A DNA stretch of 64,000 nt, from assembly GCA_037176705.1 (NCBI GenBank), contig CM073886.1:15212501-15276500 (forward strand). Reading direction: 5' to 3'. The position numbers and the translations under genes are program-made. The stretch is from Molossus alvarezi. Its lineage: Eukaryota; Chordata; Mammalia; Chiroptera; Molossidae. Shown one piece after another: positions 1 through 10,600 of the stretch (position 1 is its first letter; the number at the start of each line of letters is the position of its first letter). The notes beneath the pieces were generated by a model. The model ran no database searches, had not been told where the DNA came from, and worked only from the letters and a program-made list of their open reading frames with translations.

Positions 1-184
1 CAGGGTTCCCCTGGGAGGGCAGCCAAGCCACAGAAGGGGCATGTTCCTTGGGTGCCAGCCCAAGGGGCTCATCTGTCCGCCACCCTAGGTTTGGCAGCAG
101 CAAGTTTCCAACAGGCTTCTCTGAACTTTGAAAACAGGGATCCCAGGCGCAGGCTCTTGGAGAGTTGAAAAACACTGCCCTGTG

Positions 185-299
185 CCCTGGCCACTTTGGC
201 TCAGCGGTTGAGCTCGGCCTGTAGACCAGAGAGTCCCGGATTCAGTTCCTGCTAGGGGCATGTACCACAAAAAAAAAGAAAAGAAAAGAAAGAAAGAAA
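185..299 (+). mobile_element. VES SINE, 3'-truncated
   Basis: The tRNA-like head (TTTGGCTCAGCGGTTGAG, then the B-box-like GATTCAGTTCC) ends in an A-rich GAAA tail. It is flanked by a 14-bp direct repeat AACACTGCCCTGTG at 171-184 and 300-313. Two versions of this SINE occur in the window. Type A is about 260 bp with a tail ending TCCTCAGGTGAGGAT. Type B is about 200 bp, with GGCATGCAGGAGGC inside and an ATCAATAAAGA tail. Confidence 0.85.
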
Positions 300-1539
300 A
301 ACACTGCCCTGTGTAAACTTGCGCACTAGGACGACGCTCCCCTTTCCTGTGTCCTTTTGTAAACCTGGGGTCAGAGGAAATGTTCCCATTCCTCTGCCCA
401 CGGTGGGACCCAAAGAGTGTTGGGGTTCCTTGGACACTTTTCACCGTGTTCTCCTGTTAGGCCTATTGGCCCAATTGGCTGAATTAGCAAAGGTGGTAGG
501 AGCAGCCTTAAGGGAAACATGGCCCTCGAGGAAGGATCACCCTAGGAAGGGTCAGGATGGCAGGCCTAGGTCCCAATTAGGGATAGAAAAGACTAGGACT
601 AAATCAGGTGTAGAGGATACTGGTGCAGCAGACTCAGTCCTGACTGGGCCAATGGGCCCCTAACCTACCCGTGGACTTCAAAGAGGGCTATGGACCATGA
701 GAGAAATACTATGACTCATTCGTTTCTGGCCATGCTGGAGTGCCCATATCCCCTACTTGGACGTGATCTTTTCCAGTGACTGTTCAAATGCTGGCCACTG
801 CCACTCCAGGCCAGCCCACATCAAGTTCTAGAAGACGTTGGCCATCAATCCTGCCAGCCTACCTCCTATATGATGACCTGGAGAAACCTCTACAGGACTA
901 CCTGGAGGCAATCAGTAACGTGCAGACAGCCCTGTCAGACCTCAAGGATGTCCCGCTGCCATCATCAGATGAGGTATTGTTCATGGACGGGAGCGGCTAT
1001 GTCCAGGAAGAAATCAGGTATGCTGGGACAGCAGCAATAACTCTGGACCATGTCATTTGGTCTCAGTCATTAAGTAGGGGAACTTCAGCCCAATGGCCTG
1101 AACTCATAGCCCTAATCCAGGCTCTCCGATGGGGCAAGGAAAATCTGCTATAGACCAGAATCAATGGATGATGGACACTGCCTGATGGGAGGTTGTTAGT
1201 CCCAGAAGCCTTAGGTCGGACTTTAGTCAACCAGCTGCACCAGACTACCCACTTAGGTTACACCAAGCTTACTGAACTCCTGAGAGGCAGGTTATGTCCG
1301 GTAAAGTCACAGGGAAAGGGGGACGGCAGAGAGAAGCAGGAACGTGGATCTGAGTAGGGAGGAGGAGAAGGAAAGCTGGGCAATGTGCAGACCGCAGGTA
1401 GACTGAGCAAGCTCCCAGGTTACGTCAGGGAAAGCACTAGGAAAGACGCAGAGGGTCTATGCAAGATAAAGAAAGATTAAGGCAGGAAGACAGGACCTTA
1501 AAGGAAACCTTAACCAAATTTACTTTAAAAACCGGTGGA

Positions 1540-1807
1540 GCCCTGGCCGGTTTGGCTCAGCGGTTGGAGCGTCGGTCTGCGGTACAGAGAGACCCGGGTT
1601 CGGTTCCCGCTAAGGGCACGTACCTCGGTGGCAGTTTGTCTCCGGCCCTGGTTGGTCATGTGGGTGGCAGCCACTCGATGTGTCCCTTTCACATCAATGT
1701 TTCTATCTCTCTTTCTTCCTCTCTCTCCCTCCCACTCTATCTGAACAAAAAATGGAAAAATGTCCTCAGGTGAGGATAAATAAATAAATAAATAAAATAA
1801 TAAAAAT
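1540..1807 (+). mobile_element. VES SINE type A
   Basis: A full-length copy inserted in the integrase region of the endogenous retrovirus. The target duplication AAAAACCGGTGGA occurs at 1527-1539 and 1808-1820. The head is GCCCTGGCCGGTTTGG and the tail is (AAAT)n. Confidence 0.9.
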
Positions 1808-2433
1808 AAAAACCGGTGGAAACTGGACCACTCTGCTCCCCCTCACCCTCTTACAGTTCTTTCAGGCCCTGCAGTCCGCCCTGAAAGCTGTCCACAAACT
1901 CGTCTGTGACGCCCTTCCTGTGCCCACCTTGGACCTTATGCACCCATTCCAGCCCGGGGACTCGATATGGTTCTCTGTGGACTCTGGCAAATGGTATCCT
2001 CTAAGCAGAAGACCAACCCTAACCAAACCTGAATCTGTTGGTTCTGCTTAAACCCCTCACCTCCATACTACATAGGATCGGCACAAACAGGACGACAGGA
2101 GAAACAACAGACTCCATCAGGAATCGGACAGTACTACAGGAACGGGAGAAAGCCCAATCAGCCTCCACTAATTGGTATGAGAATTTATTCACCTGGTGCC
2201 CTTGGCTCACTACCCTCATAACTTCCCTGGCTGGTCCCCTCACCCTCTTACTCCTGATGCTGACGTGCAGTCCTATTATAATCAATCGCATAGTTCAGTT
2301 CATCAAGGAACGCATTCAGACTGTGAAGCTCGTGGTCCTGAGCACTCCTTACCAGAGACTAGCCACGGCAGAAGAGACTGAAGAAACTTATCTAGATTCA
2401 AGGATTTGAATTAGCCCCAAGACCAGTGGGGAA

Positions 2434-3142
2434 TGTGAAGGACTGACAATAGGGCAATAAAACAACAGAACATACAGCTACAGTACTGTGAAAACTTGCA
2501 GTTAAAAATTTCTCACTTGGGCCCTGGCCGGTTTGGCTCAGCGGTTAGAGCGTCGGCTTGTGGTCCAGAGAGACCCAGGTTCGGTTCCCGCTAAGGGCAC
2601 GTACCTCGGTTGCAGTTTGTCCCTGGCCCTGGTTGGGTCCTGTGGGTGGCAGCCACTTGATGTGTCCCTTTCACATCTATGTTTCTCTCTCTCTCTCCCT
2701 TTCACTCTATCTGAAAAAAAAAATGGAAAAGTGTCTTCGGGTGAGGATAAAAATAAAATAAAATGTTCTTACTATAAAAAAAAAAAAAATTCCCACTTGG
2801 TAGACCTTGCCCTGGACCCTAAGAGGATTACAGGAACTAGGCAGGAGGGAAGGAGATAGGCCTCAGCCGGAGCTGACCACTATATTGTGCAAATAGATCT
2901 GCTTACCCCTCAGACATAATGGCTAACCGCAGATATCCATTTATGTACATGTTTGCTTGCTCGCAGACCCTTAGCCCAATTTCTTAACAGGGGCTAAGAA
3001 AACTATCTAAGCAGCCCTCCCCCTGAGCTCGGGGCTGCTCTCTCCTCTGCGCAGGATGGGACAGTCGCTGTGCGGCTAATAAAGCTCTCTTAATTTGAAC
3101 CCAGTTCGGAGTCTGAGTCTGGTCTGTCTCGTTGGTCTACAA
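2434..3142 (+). mobile_element. 3' LTR of the endogenous retrovirus, split by a SINE
   Basis: The segment follows the envelope remnant directly. It carries AATAAA at about 3079 followed by a short R/U5-like stretch ending TCTACAACA. A SINE at 2521-2789 interrupts the U3-like part. The 5' border is an estimate from the end of the env reading frame and the TG at 2434; I could not compare it with a 5' LTR. Confidence 0.65.
2521..2789 (+). mobile_element. VES SINE type A
   Basis: Inserted in the U3-like part of the retroviral LTR. The imperfect target duplication is TTCTCACTTGGG (2508-2519) and TTCCCACTTGGT (2790-2801). It is younger than the provirus. Confidence 0.88.
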
Positions 3143-3145
3143 CAT

Positions 3146-4500
3146 AACCATTGAACCATACTGGCCAGGGCTCTCCCATGATCTTAAACAGTTGTCCAGG
3201 GCAGCGGTGTGATCAGACTGAGAAAGACAGGGTGTGTGCAAGTTCTTCTTCAAGCCATGATCCACTTCTCACTTTAAAAGGAATATGAGCTTCTTTTGCA
3301 GGTAGATGATCTGGATACGTGGCTTTGCACCCGGTCATAGACTCAGAAAGGGAAAGGCCTCCTAGAGGTGGAGAGAAAGGGAGACACCAGTGAAGAAGGA
3401 CTGCAGAGTGAGGCTGCTCAGCCTGGAGACTGAAATGGGATGATGGGGACAGGGAGGCAGAGGGCTGGGGTCATCACCACATAGATTGGAAATAAGCATA
3501 GCTTCAGTCACCTTAAGTTACCTGCATTTTTACATAACTGCTTTATTTAGTAAATATCCAGTGAGAACCCAGGACTCCGTGCCATTTTCTACCCTGGAGA
3601 TAAGCACCTGAGCAGAGCCGTCTCAGCTCACTGGCGCCCCCTTCTGTTGTATGGGGCACATGGCAGGGGCAGGTCCTGAAAGGAAGGTGCTTTTACTGAA
3701 GAAGAATCCACCTGAGAAGAGGGAGAATGTCTGATCAAGGGATCCCACAAGAGGGAAAGACCAAGGGAATCGTGAAGATCCAGCTTGGCCCTTGAGACCA
3801 CCGGGCATCATCTCACAAGTCCCTTATGAAATTCCTCCAAAACCAGGGTTCCGTGGTCAAGTAAGTTTGCGGAATTCTGCCCACTATATTTCCTCTTACA
3901 GATTCCTGATGCGTTTTAGTATATCAAAGTCACCGAAAAGTCCTGCAATGAAGAAACTAATTTAACTTTCCCAAAAATCTGTGATCCTGGAGTCCTTTTA
4001 CAAGTAAAGTCCACTAACTTCACTTGGAAATAACGTTCCACTGAAATCACTGCTGAAGAGGATCCATAGATGAGGAGGAGAGCTGGGTGGTCTTAGGATC
4101 AGTCAGGAGAAGGGGGAGTAAGGTGGTCATCTTGGCTCGGTTTTTTATGCTGGGGCCTCAGGAGTTGGGAGCTCTCTTCCTCTCAAAATCCTGCTGGCTA
4201 GACTCAGATGATGATAATGATGGTAACAGCTAGCATATACATAGTGCTTACTCTGTTTCAGGTATACATCTGAGTACTTGATGTATTAATTCATTTCATT
4301 TTCACAACAGTCTATAGGGTAGGTATAAATTTTTAGATATAAAAAAAATGAAGTTGAATTCTCATTCATTGCTGGTGGGAACACAAAATTGGTACAGTCA
4401 CTTTGGAAGACAGTTAGGCAGTCTCCCTGTCTGGTTATATAGATTAGGACACGTCTAAATTCAAATAATGCCCACAGGGCACCCGCGGGGTCTTCTGACA
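3146..4500. other. Intergenic stretch, no gene seen
   Basis: No exon-like or conserved coding segment was recognised. About 4205-4330 looks like a MIR remnant (phrases such as ATAGTGCTTACT and the TTCATTTTCACAACAGTCTATAGGGTAGG spacing). About 4350-4430 resembles the 3' part of an L1 ORF2 on the + strand (CATTGCTGGTGGGAACACAA). The rest is unassigned. Confidence 0.5.
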
Positions 4501-4520
4501 GACTGAGAGAGCTGTTTCTT

Positions 4521-4792
4521 TTCTTTCTTTTTTTTTTATCCTCACCTGAGGACATTTTTCCTTTTTTGTTGTTGTTGTTGTTGTTCAGATAGAGTGGGAG
4601 GGAGAAAGAGGAAAAGAGAGAGAGAGAGAAACATCAACATGAATGGGACACATAGACTGGCTGCCACCCGCACAACCCAACCAGGGCTGGGGACAAACTG
4701 CAACTGAGGTATGTGCCCTTATCGGGAAACGAACCCGGGTCTCTCTGGACCGCAGGTTGACACTCTAACCGCTGAGCCAAACCGGCCAGGGC
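4521..4792 (-). mobile_element. VES SINE type A
   Basis: A full-length reverse copy. The 16-bp target duplication AGAGAGCTGTTTCTTT lies at 4505-4520 and 4793-4808. It includes a (TTG)n run at about 4566-4583. Confidence 0.9.
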
Positions 4793-4808
4793 AGAGAGCT
4801 GTTTCTTT

Positions 4809-6560
4809 AGATAAACGAGGGTGTCCCTAGAGGAAAAAGGGATGACCACTTGTTTCTGAGGTTCTCCAGAGGCAGATGCTGAGGGGGATCAGGTGTGAGG
4901 GAGGGACGGCCGGTGTGAGGTGGGAACAGTGGGATGGCTGGCTCAGCCCGCTGCTCCTTCAAGGGGGGGGGGGTGCACAATAGAAAGGTCCAGGGAATTC
5001 CTCCTGAAGCAGGAGGCAGCCAAACCAAGGACAGCACCATCCTTATTCTCTTTATACCAGGTGGTGTCTCCTTTTCTGACTGTCCCCAGGATGTGAGGAC
5101 TTCCTCCCAGAGCCAGGAGGGGTGCTGTCCAAACCCTACAGCAGTGTGGCAGAAGCAGAGACCTGTGACCCCAGGTATGTGGAAAACACCCCCTACCAGG
5201 AGGGTCAGGGAAGATGAGGCCTTCAGAGGGCACCTCAGGAATCTCCTTAGGGCCAGAACCAGCCCCACACTGCTCAGTAGAGGGGCCCAGAGGACCGACC
5301 CACCCGCCCAGGTCATCTCCTCTTTCCCACTCAGGCCCAGCCTGCAGCTAATCTGCCTGAGAATCTGGAGGAAGGGTAAGGTATAAATATTTCTTGGTTT
5401 GGTCCATTTATTTGTTGACTGGCTGTTGCCGCAATGACGAGGTGGTGTTCCTGAAGGCAGGCTGGCAGGCACAGGTCTATTAGGGTTACTCGTGAGTAAT
5501 GAGCTCCAGGAAGACGGGATTGCACTCCCCACCGCCATTCTACCCTCATTTCCAAAACAAGGCCTGCATTGGGCCCGGGGCTCCTAGTCTGGGTCCCCTG
5601 TCCCCTTGGGCCATGGGTGGCCCAGTCAGCTGTTCTGTTTTCCTCCCCCAGCCATGCCTTGGGTGCCCCCACCCAATCCTGCCACTGATCTGGGCCTGCC
5701 TTCCTAGTGTTGCCTCAGATGATCCTGAGTCCAGTCCTTGCTGGCCCTACAGGTTCCCAGCCAAGCCAGGACCCAGGTTCCAGTGCTGTTCCCTAGGAAA
5801 GGATCAGTGTAGGGATCTTGTCCTTTCCTGGGCATGGTGTGTCTGAGGGATGGGTCTAAGCAAACAGGGCTGGTTATATGCCTGGGTCTTGCTGCCCACC
5901 TCCCAAGACCTTCCTACTCCCTCCTGCTTCCTAACCCCAGGGGCTTATCCTGGCCCCATGGGGAGCTTCCCTGTCTCCCCAGAACATTGAGGATCTCTAA
6001 CATGAACCTCTCCAGCCAGCTGGGAGTGAGTGCAGTCACCTGGGATGCCTGCACTAGTCAAGATTCCCATTCTGACATACCAGGGAGTTGTGTGCTGTCG
6101 GGTGGATACCACTAGGGGGCTCCCTCTCTCAACCCTTCTCCTGTCTTCAAGTTCCCTCTGAACCCGAAACCCTCTCCCACTTCCACCTCGTGTTAGGTCC
6201 CTGGTGGATCTGATGCGACCTTGCTCTCCCAGTCAGGGCTGGGTCAGCCTGGCCATTTCATGGCTAGAAGCTGGAGGACATACTGTTTTATTTTGGACCT
6301 TGAGTTTGTTGCATAGTCCTGACTCCTTCACTCCCAACATTTCTGATTGTCTTTTTTTCTTGCAGTTTCTTGTTTATTCTATTTTTCTAATCCATTCCAT
6401 TCCATTTCACAGCCTGAAGCCTGCTGACTTACTCATCTGATTGCTTTCTGGTCCTGCCACATTGTCATCTTCGAATCTCTTCACGTCCCACTGATTTCAC
6501 TGTTTTTGCCTTCTGAATCTTCGGTTTTCTGAATCTTCACCCTGGACTTGCAGGAATGCA
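4809..6560. other. Intergenic stretch, no gene recognised
   Basis: Long open frames occur here on both strands (for example 4807-5538 on the minus strand), but they have no recognisable domain, no splice structure and overlap each other in opposite directions. I read this as non-coding, C/G-rich sequence past the 3' end of PRSS21. It contains one homopolymer G run at 4963-4972. Confidence 0.5.
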
Positions 6561-6574
6561 GGCTTATGTAATGT

Positions 6575-7060
6575 ATTACTTTTTTTTTTTTTTTTTTTTT
6601 ATTGCTGCTGTAACAAATTACCACACACTCAGTGTTCTAAAGCAACATGTTTATTGTCTTATAGTTTGTAGGCTAGAATTCTGACAAGTATGTCACTGGG
6701 CTCAAATAAAGGTGTCATCAGGGCCGCATTCCTTTCTGGAGACTCTAGAGAACCCATTACTTCACCTTTTTCAGCTTCTAGAGGCCGCCCTCAGTCCTTG
6801 GCTTGTGGCCCTTCCTCTGTCTTCAAAGCCTGCAATAGTGGGTTGTGTCATTTTCATATCACATCATTCAGACTTCCTCTTCTGACTCCTTCTTCCAGTT
6901 TTAAGAGCACTTGTGATTACATGGGGCTCAGCTGGATAATCCAGGAAAATCTCCCATCTCGAGTCCTTAATTTAATCACATCGGTAGAATCCCATGGGGG
7001 TCAGGAGAGGCATGCCCACACCCAGCACCCCTGTCCTCTAGGGGTCCAGTGCTAGGGCAC
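6575..7060 (-). mobile_element. MLT1-like MaLR LTR
   Basis: Read on the minus strand, the end carries the MLT1 signature: AATAAACATGTTGC, then GTGTGGTAATTTGTTACAGC, then a poly(A)-like run (T run at 6579-6600 on +). The body contains the MLT1 phrases TCAGGGCCGCATTCCTTTCT and CAGCTTCTAGAGGC seen from the + strand. Its left border is the T run; the right border is approximate. Confidence 0.7.
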
Positions 7061-7568
7061 ATTCCCCATGGTTTCTCAGAGGGCCCCACACAGTCATTTC
7101 CTCTTTCAGAAAAATGTCGATTCTTCTCTCTCTGCCTTGGTTTCCCCACTCCTTACTGGGGCTTCTTATTATTACCTCACAAATAAACTACCTGTACCTC
7201 AGTCCTGGTCCTAGGTCAGCCTTTGGGGGACCGCAGTAAGACCAGGAGCACCTGGTGTCTGTGACGGGGTCACTGGCATAAGCACGGGGGTGTTTGGGGA
7301 CATTTCCTCCCAGTACCCCCACTCCAGTCTTCTGAGCTCCCAGGTACCCTGGTGCTACCAATGTCCTTCCATAAATTATCTTTCTGATTGAGCTAACCCA
7401 AGAAGGTTCTGCTGTTTGCAACCCAAACCCATCATAATACAGATGGGTGGAGATTTAGGAGTTAAGGAGTGGTGTTGGGGTGGACAGGACCCAGGTGACC
7501 ACAAGGGTGTCCAGAAAGCCACCTGAGTCCACAGAATGTTCAAGCATCCACTAGAATATGCAAATATG

Positions 7569-7574
7569 TTTATT
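7569..7574 (-). terminator. PRSS21 poly(A) signal AATAAA
   Basis: The minus-strand sequence reads TCTAATAAACATATTTGC about 70 bases past the PRSS21 stop codon. It is the only AATAAA close after the stop, so the mRNA should end near 7550. Confidence 0.8.
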
Positions 7575-7642
7575 AGAAACAGGACAGAAGGGGCCTGGGC
7601 CCGGTGCAGCAGACAGCCCTGACTCTCGGGGCTCTGTTGGGT

Positions 7643-10600
7643 TCAGGCTGGCTGCAGGAGTGGGGCCATCCAGAGGAGGAGCAGCAGCAGCAGCAGCCAG
7701 AGCTGTGGCCTGTGAATACTGCTGCGGGAAATCAGGGTCTGGATCCACTGGTAGTGGGTACTGATGTTGATGTAGACACCGGGCCGGTTGGGCCTACCAC
7801 AGCCTATTCCCCAGCTCACGACTCCAACTTGATACCACAGCCCTTCCTTTTCACAGGCCAAGGGTCCTCCTGAGTCACCCTGGGGAGCAGAATGAGTGAG
7901 CATGGCCTGGGGCAGGATAGGAGGGGTTAGCAGAGGAGTAGGGAGAGCAGGAAGGGCTGTGGAGCTGGGCAGACTGGGCTGGGCAGACTGGGTACAAATC
8001 TTACTCCTCCCCCGGGAAGTGACCGAGTTTTTGCATCTGTGAAGTGGGGCAATAGTCTCAAACCCTTGGGTTGCCATGAGGACCAAATGATACAGGTGGC
8101 TCTCAGTCCTGGGGCTGGGTTGGTGAGAGATTAGGACCCAGAGGTCCTGGTTGGGGTGGGGAGAACACTCACGAAGCAGGCGTCCTTGCCGCCTTGAGGA
8201 TCACCAGCACAAACCATGTCTCCCCAGATGGTCCGGCGGTAATAAGGCTGTGAGTAGAGGTAGTTACACATGGTGGTGTTTATGATGCCAACCTGCACTT
8301 CCTGGAGGGTGTAGGGATACGGCAGCCCTACATAGGAGTTGAGGGGACAGAGAAAAACAGCATCCTGAGCCTCTCCTCTGCCATCTGGTTGGGAGAAATG
8401 GTGTTTATGACAGGGCAGGGGCTGGGGCCAGGGGAGGGCAGGGTCCCTGGGGTACCCATAGTGCTTTGATGAGTCCTCTGCTGGACAGGCTGTTACAGCT
8501 CCTCCCTGATACTCAGTTTCTTTGTATGCAACATGCAGGTGACAGCCCCTGCCAGAGCCAGTGGAGAGAGACCTTTGCATGCACAGGGGAGGAGATGTTT
8601 TAGGATGAATACATTTCAGAGCCTGAGCCAAGAGCTTTCCTATGCACTTTTTTTTTTTTTTAAATTAATCCTCACCTGAGGACATTTTCTCATTGATTTT
8701 TAGATAGAGCACAAGGGAGGGAGGGAGAGAGATAGAGAAACATCAATGTGAGAGAGACACATCAATTGGTTGCTTCCCACACGACCCAAACCAGGGCTGG
8801 GGATAAAACCTGCAACCCAGGTACGTGCCCTTGACCAGGAATCAAACCCGCGAACCTCTGGTCCGCAGGCCGACAGTCTGACTACTGAGCCAAACCAGCC
8901 AGGGCTCCTATGTACTCTTAGTGCTCCCACAGCACCCCCAGGCTGCAGCACAATCGTGACCCATTTTCAGGTAAGGAAAGATGCACCTGAGAAATGGCAG
9001 AGCCTGACATGAACCCAGGTCCATCCAATTCCTAAGTCTGGGCTGAGATCACTGCCTTATTGGGCAGAGGATAGTGACCACAATAACACCAAAAGCTGAC
9101 GTGTCAGCAGAGCCTCTTGTCTGCCAGGCACTCTGCTAAACCCTCTGTGTGAATACTTTTCAACCTCAGAGCTACCCAATGAGGTGTGGACTGTTATTAC
9201 TCCATTTTACAGGTCAGGAAGTTGAGGCACAGTTAGATGAAGTGCTTGTGCAAGGTCTTCCAGCTAGCACGTGGCAGAACGAAGCTTTACACCAGGCAGG
9301 GAGGCTCCAGAAGTCACCTGCCACCTGCCACCTGTGAGAATGAGTGTGGAGCCTGGGGCTGGATGTGACTACCTGTGAGCCTTGGGCCAGGGAGGGAGCA
9401 GCGTCTGCCTGGCTCACACCATGTGGCCCTTTGGGGCCAGGGAGGTCTATAGCAAGACACTCTATTCAGTCCCTTCCAGGGGAAAGGAAAGGACCCTGAC
9501 TCTAGAGGAAGGCAGGTCGTGTTGACTCCTCTATCCCCTCTGCCAATTCCAGATGTGTGATGTAGGGAGAGCCCTAGCTTCTCTACTGACTCCTTCTGGG
9601 ACTTTGGGCAATTTCCATACCCTTGTCAGCGTCTAGGTGTAAAAATATTCCCAGCCTCATTTGCAGGTAAGCTCCTGAAGGAAGATAAATGGTACCCTGC
9701 TCACTCCTGAGTCCCTAGAGCCTAGAACAGTGCTAGGCACGGTGTGCAGGCAGGAGCTTCCTCTGTTGTTATTACTATTGTTAAGGGTGAGGCAGGAATC
9801 CAGGGAGCAGTGTAAGGGGAAGTCCAGGCAGAGGGCCTGTGCCTCCCCTACCCCAGGCACCTGGGGAAGGCTGTGCCCTGCGGTTTCTGGGGATTCATGG
9901 TGTGAGATTAGCAGGTGGCTGCTCGTGTTGGCTCAAGGACCTCCTGCTGAGCCAAAGTTGGAGGATAGCTTGAAATTGTGAGGATAGAGAAATGGGCTCA
10001 GCACTCCAGAAGGGTAGGCCAACTTGAATAGATAAAGAAGGTATTGAGGAGCCAGAGTGGGGAGATTGGATACCTGGGGGTGGGGTGGGCACCAGGCTGA
10101 GGCCTTTCTGACATGCTCTCCCGTCTCACCCCCACACCCCTGTAGGATGGGAGTAAGCTTGGGTCAAGCTGGTCTCCCTCTCACCACTAGCTTCTGGCTC
10201 ATAGTCTCGGGGGAGGGGGGGACTGAGTGTCAGTATAGAAAGTCCTGCCCTCTCAGGGAGGCAGGAGTCAACAGCAGGTGGGAAGAGAATGTTGAGCAAG
10301 CACACAAAGGGTCCCAGCCATGCGGAGACTAGGGTGGGGCTGGTGCAGCTGGAATGGGGTGGAGGGTCATGCCCCTGCTCCCCATCCCCAGACCCAGCAC
10401 TTGTTCCCAGCCTTACCCTCACTTTCTTGGATGTTCCCCCAGCCGGTCACCCAGCAGTCATTCCTGTCCTGGAATTCAGTAGAAGAGGCCAGGACACAGA
10501 TGGGCTGGATGTAATGACTATAGGTGACAGCCGAGGACAGCTTCAGCATGGCAATGTCATAAGTTGAACCACCCAGATACTTGGGGTTCAGAAAGATCTG

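Larger units (their letters stand above)
440..3142 (+). mobile_element. Decayed class I (gammaretrovirus-like) endogenous retrovirus with 3' LTR
   Basis: Fragments lie in gag-pol-env order. A gag end runs into a protease with the DTGA active-site motif (about 600-660). The end of reverse transcriptase and an RNase H-like piece with a FMDGSG motif lies at 776-1153. Integrase remnants follow at about 1200-1300 (zinc-binding-like) and 1850-2010 (C-terminal domain). The tail of the envelope transmembrane subunit, with its membrane segment, is at 2160-2400. Most of gag, the core of pol and the surface envelope are missing, and the frames are broken by deletions, stops and a SINE at 1540-1807. The copy is defective. 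No 5' LTR or primer-binding site is visible in the window. Family placement rests on motif resemblance only. Confidence 0.85.

Noticed and set aside
1540..1807. tRNA gene (A- and B-box-like motifs)
   Set aside because: The motifs belong to VES SINEs; no proper tRNA cloverleaf and many diverged copies.
4807..5538. 243-codon minus-strand open frame
   Set aside because: No recognisable domain, no splice context, and equally long frames on the opposite strand; looks like low-stop GC-rich sequence.
7160..7430. Independent dispersed repeat matching 37.04-37.26 kb in inverse orientation
   Set aside because: It aligns as the continuous 3' flank of PRSS21 and its inverted duplicate, so it belongs to that duplication.
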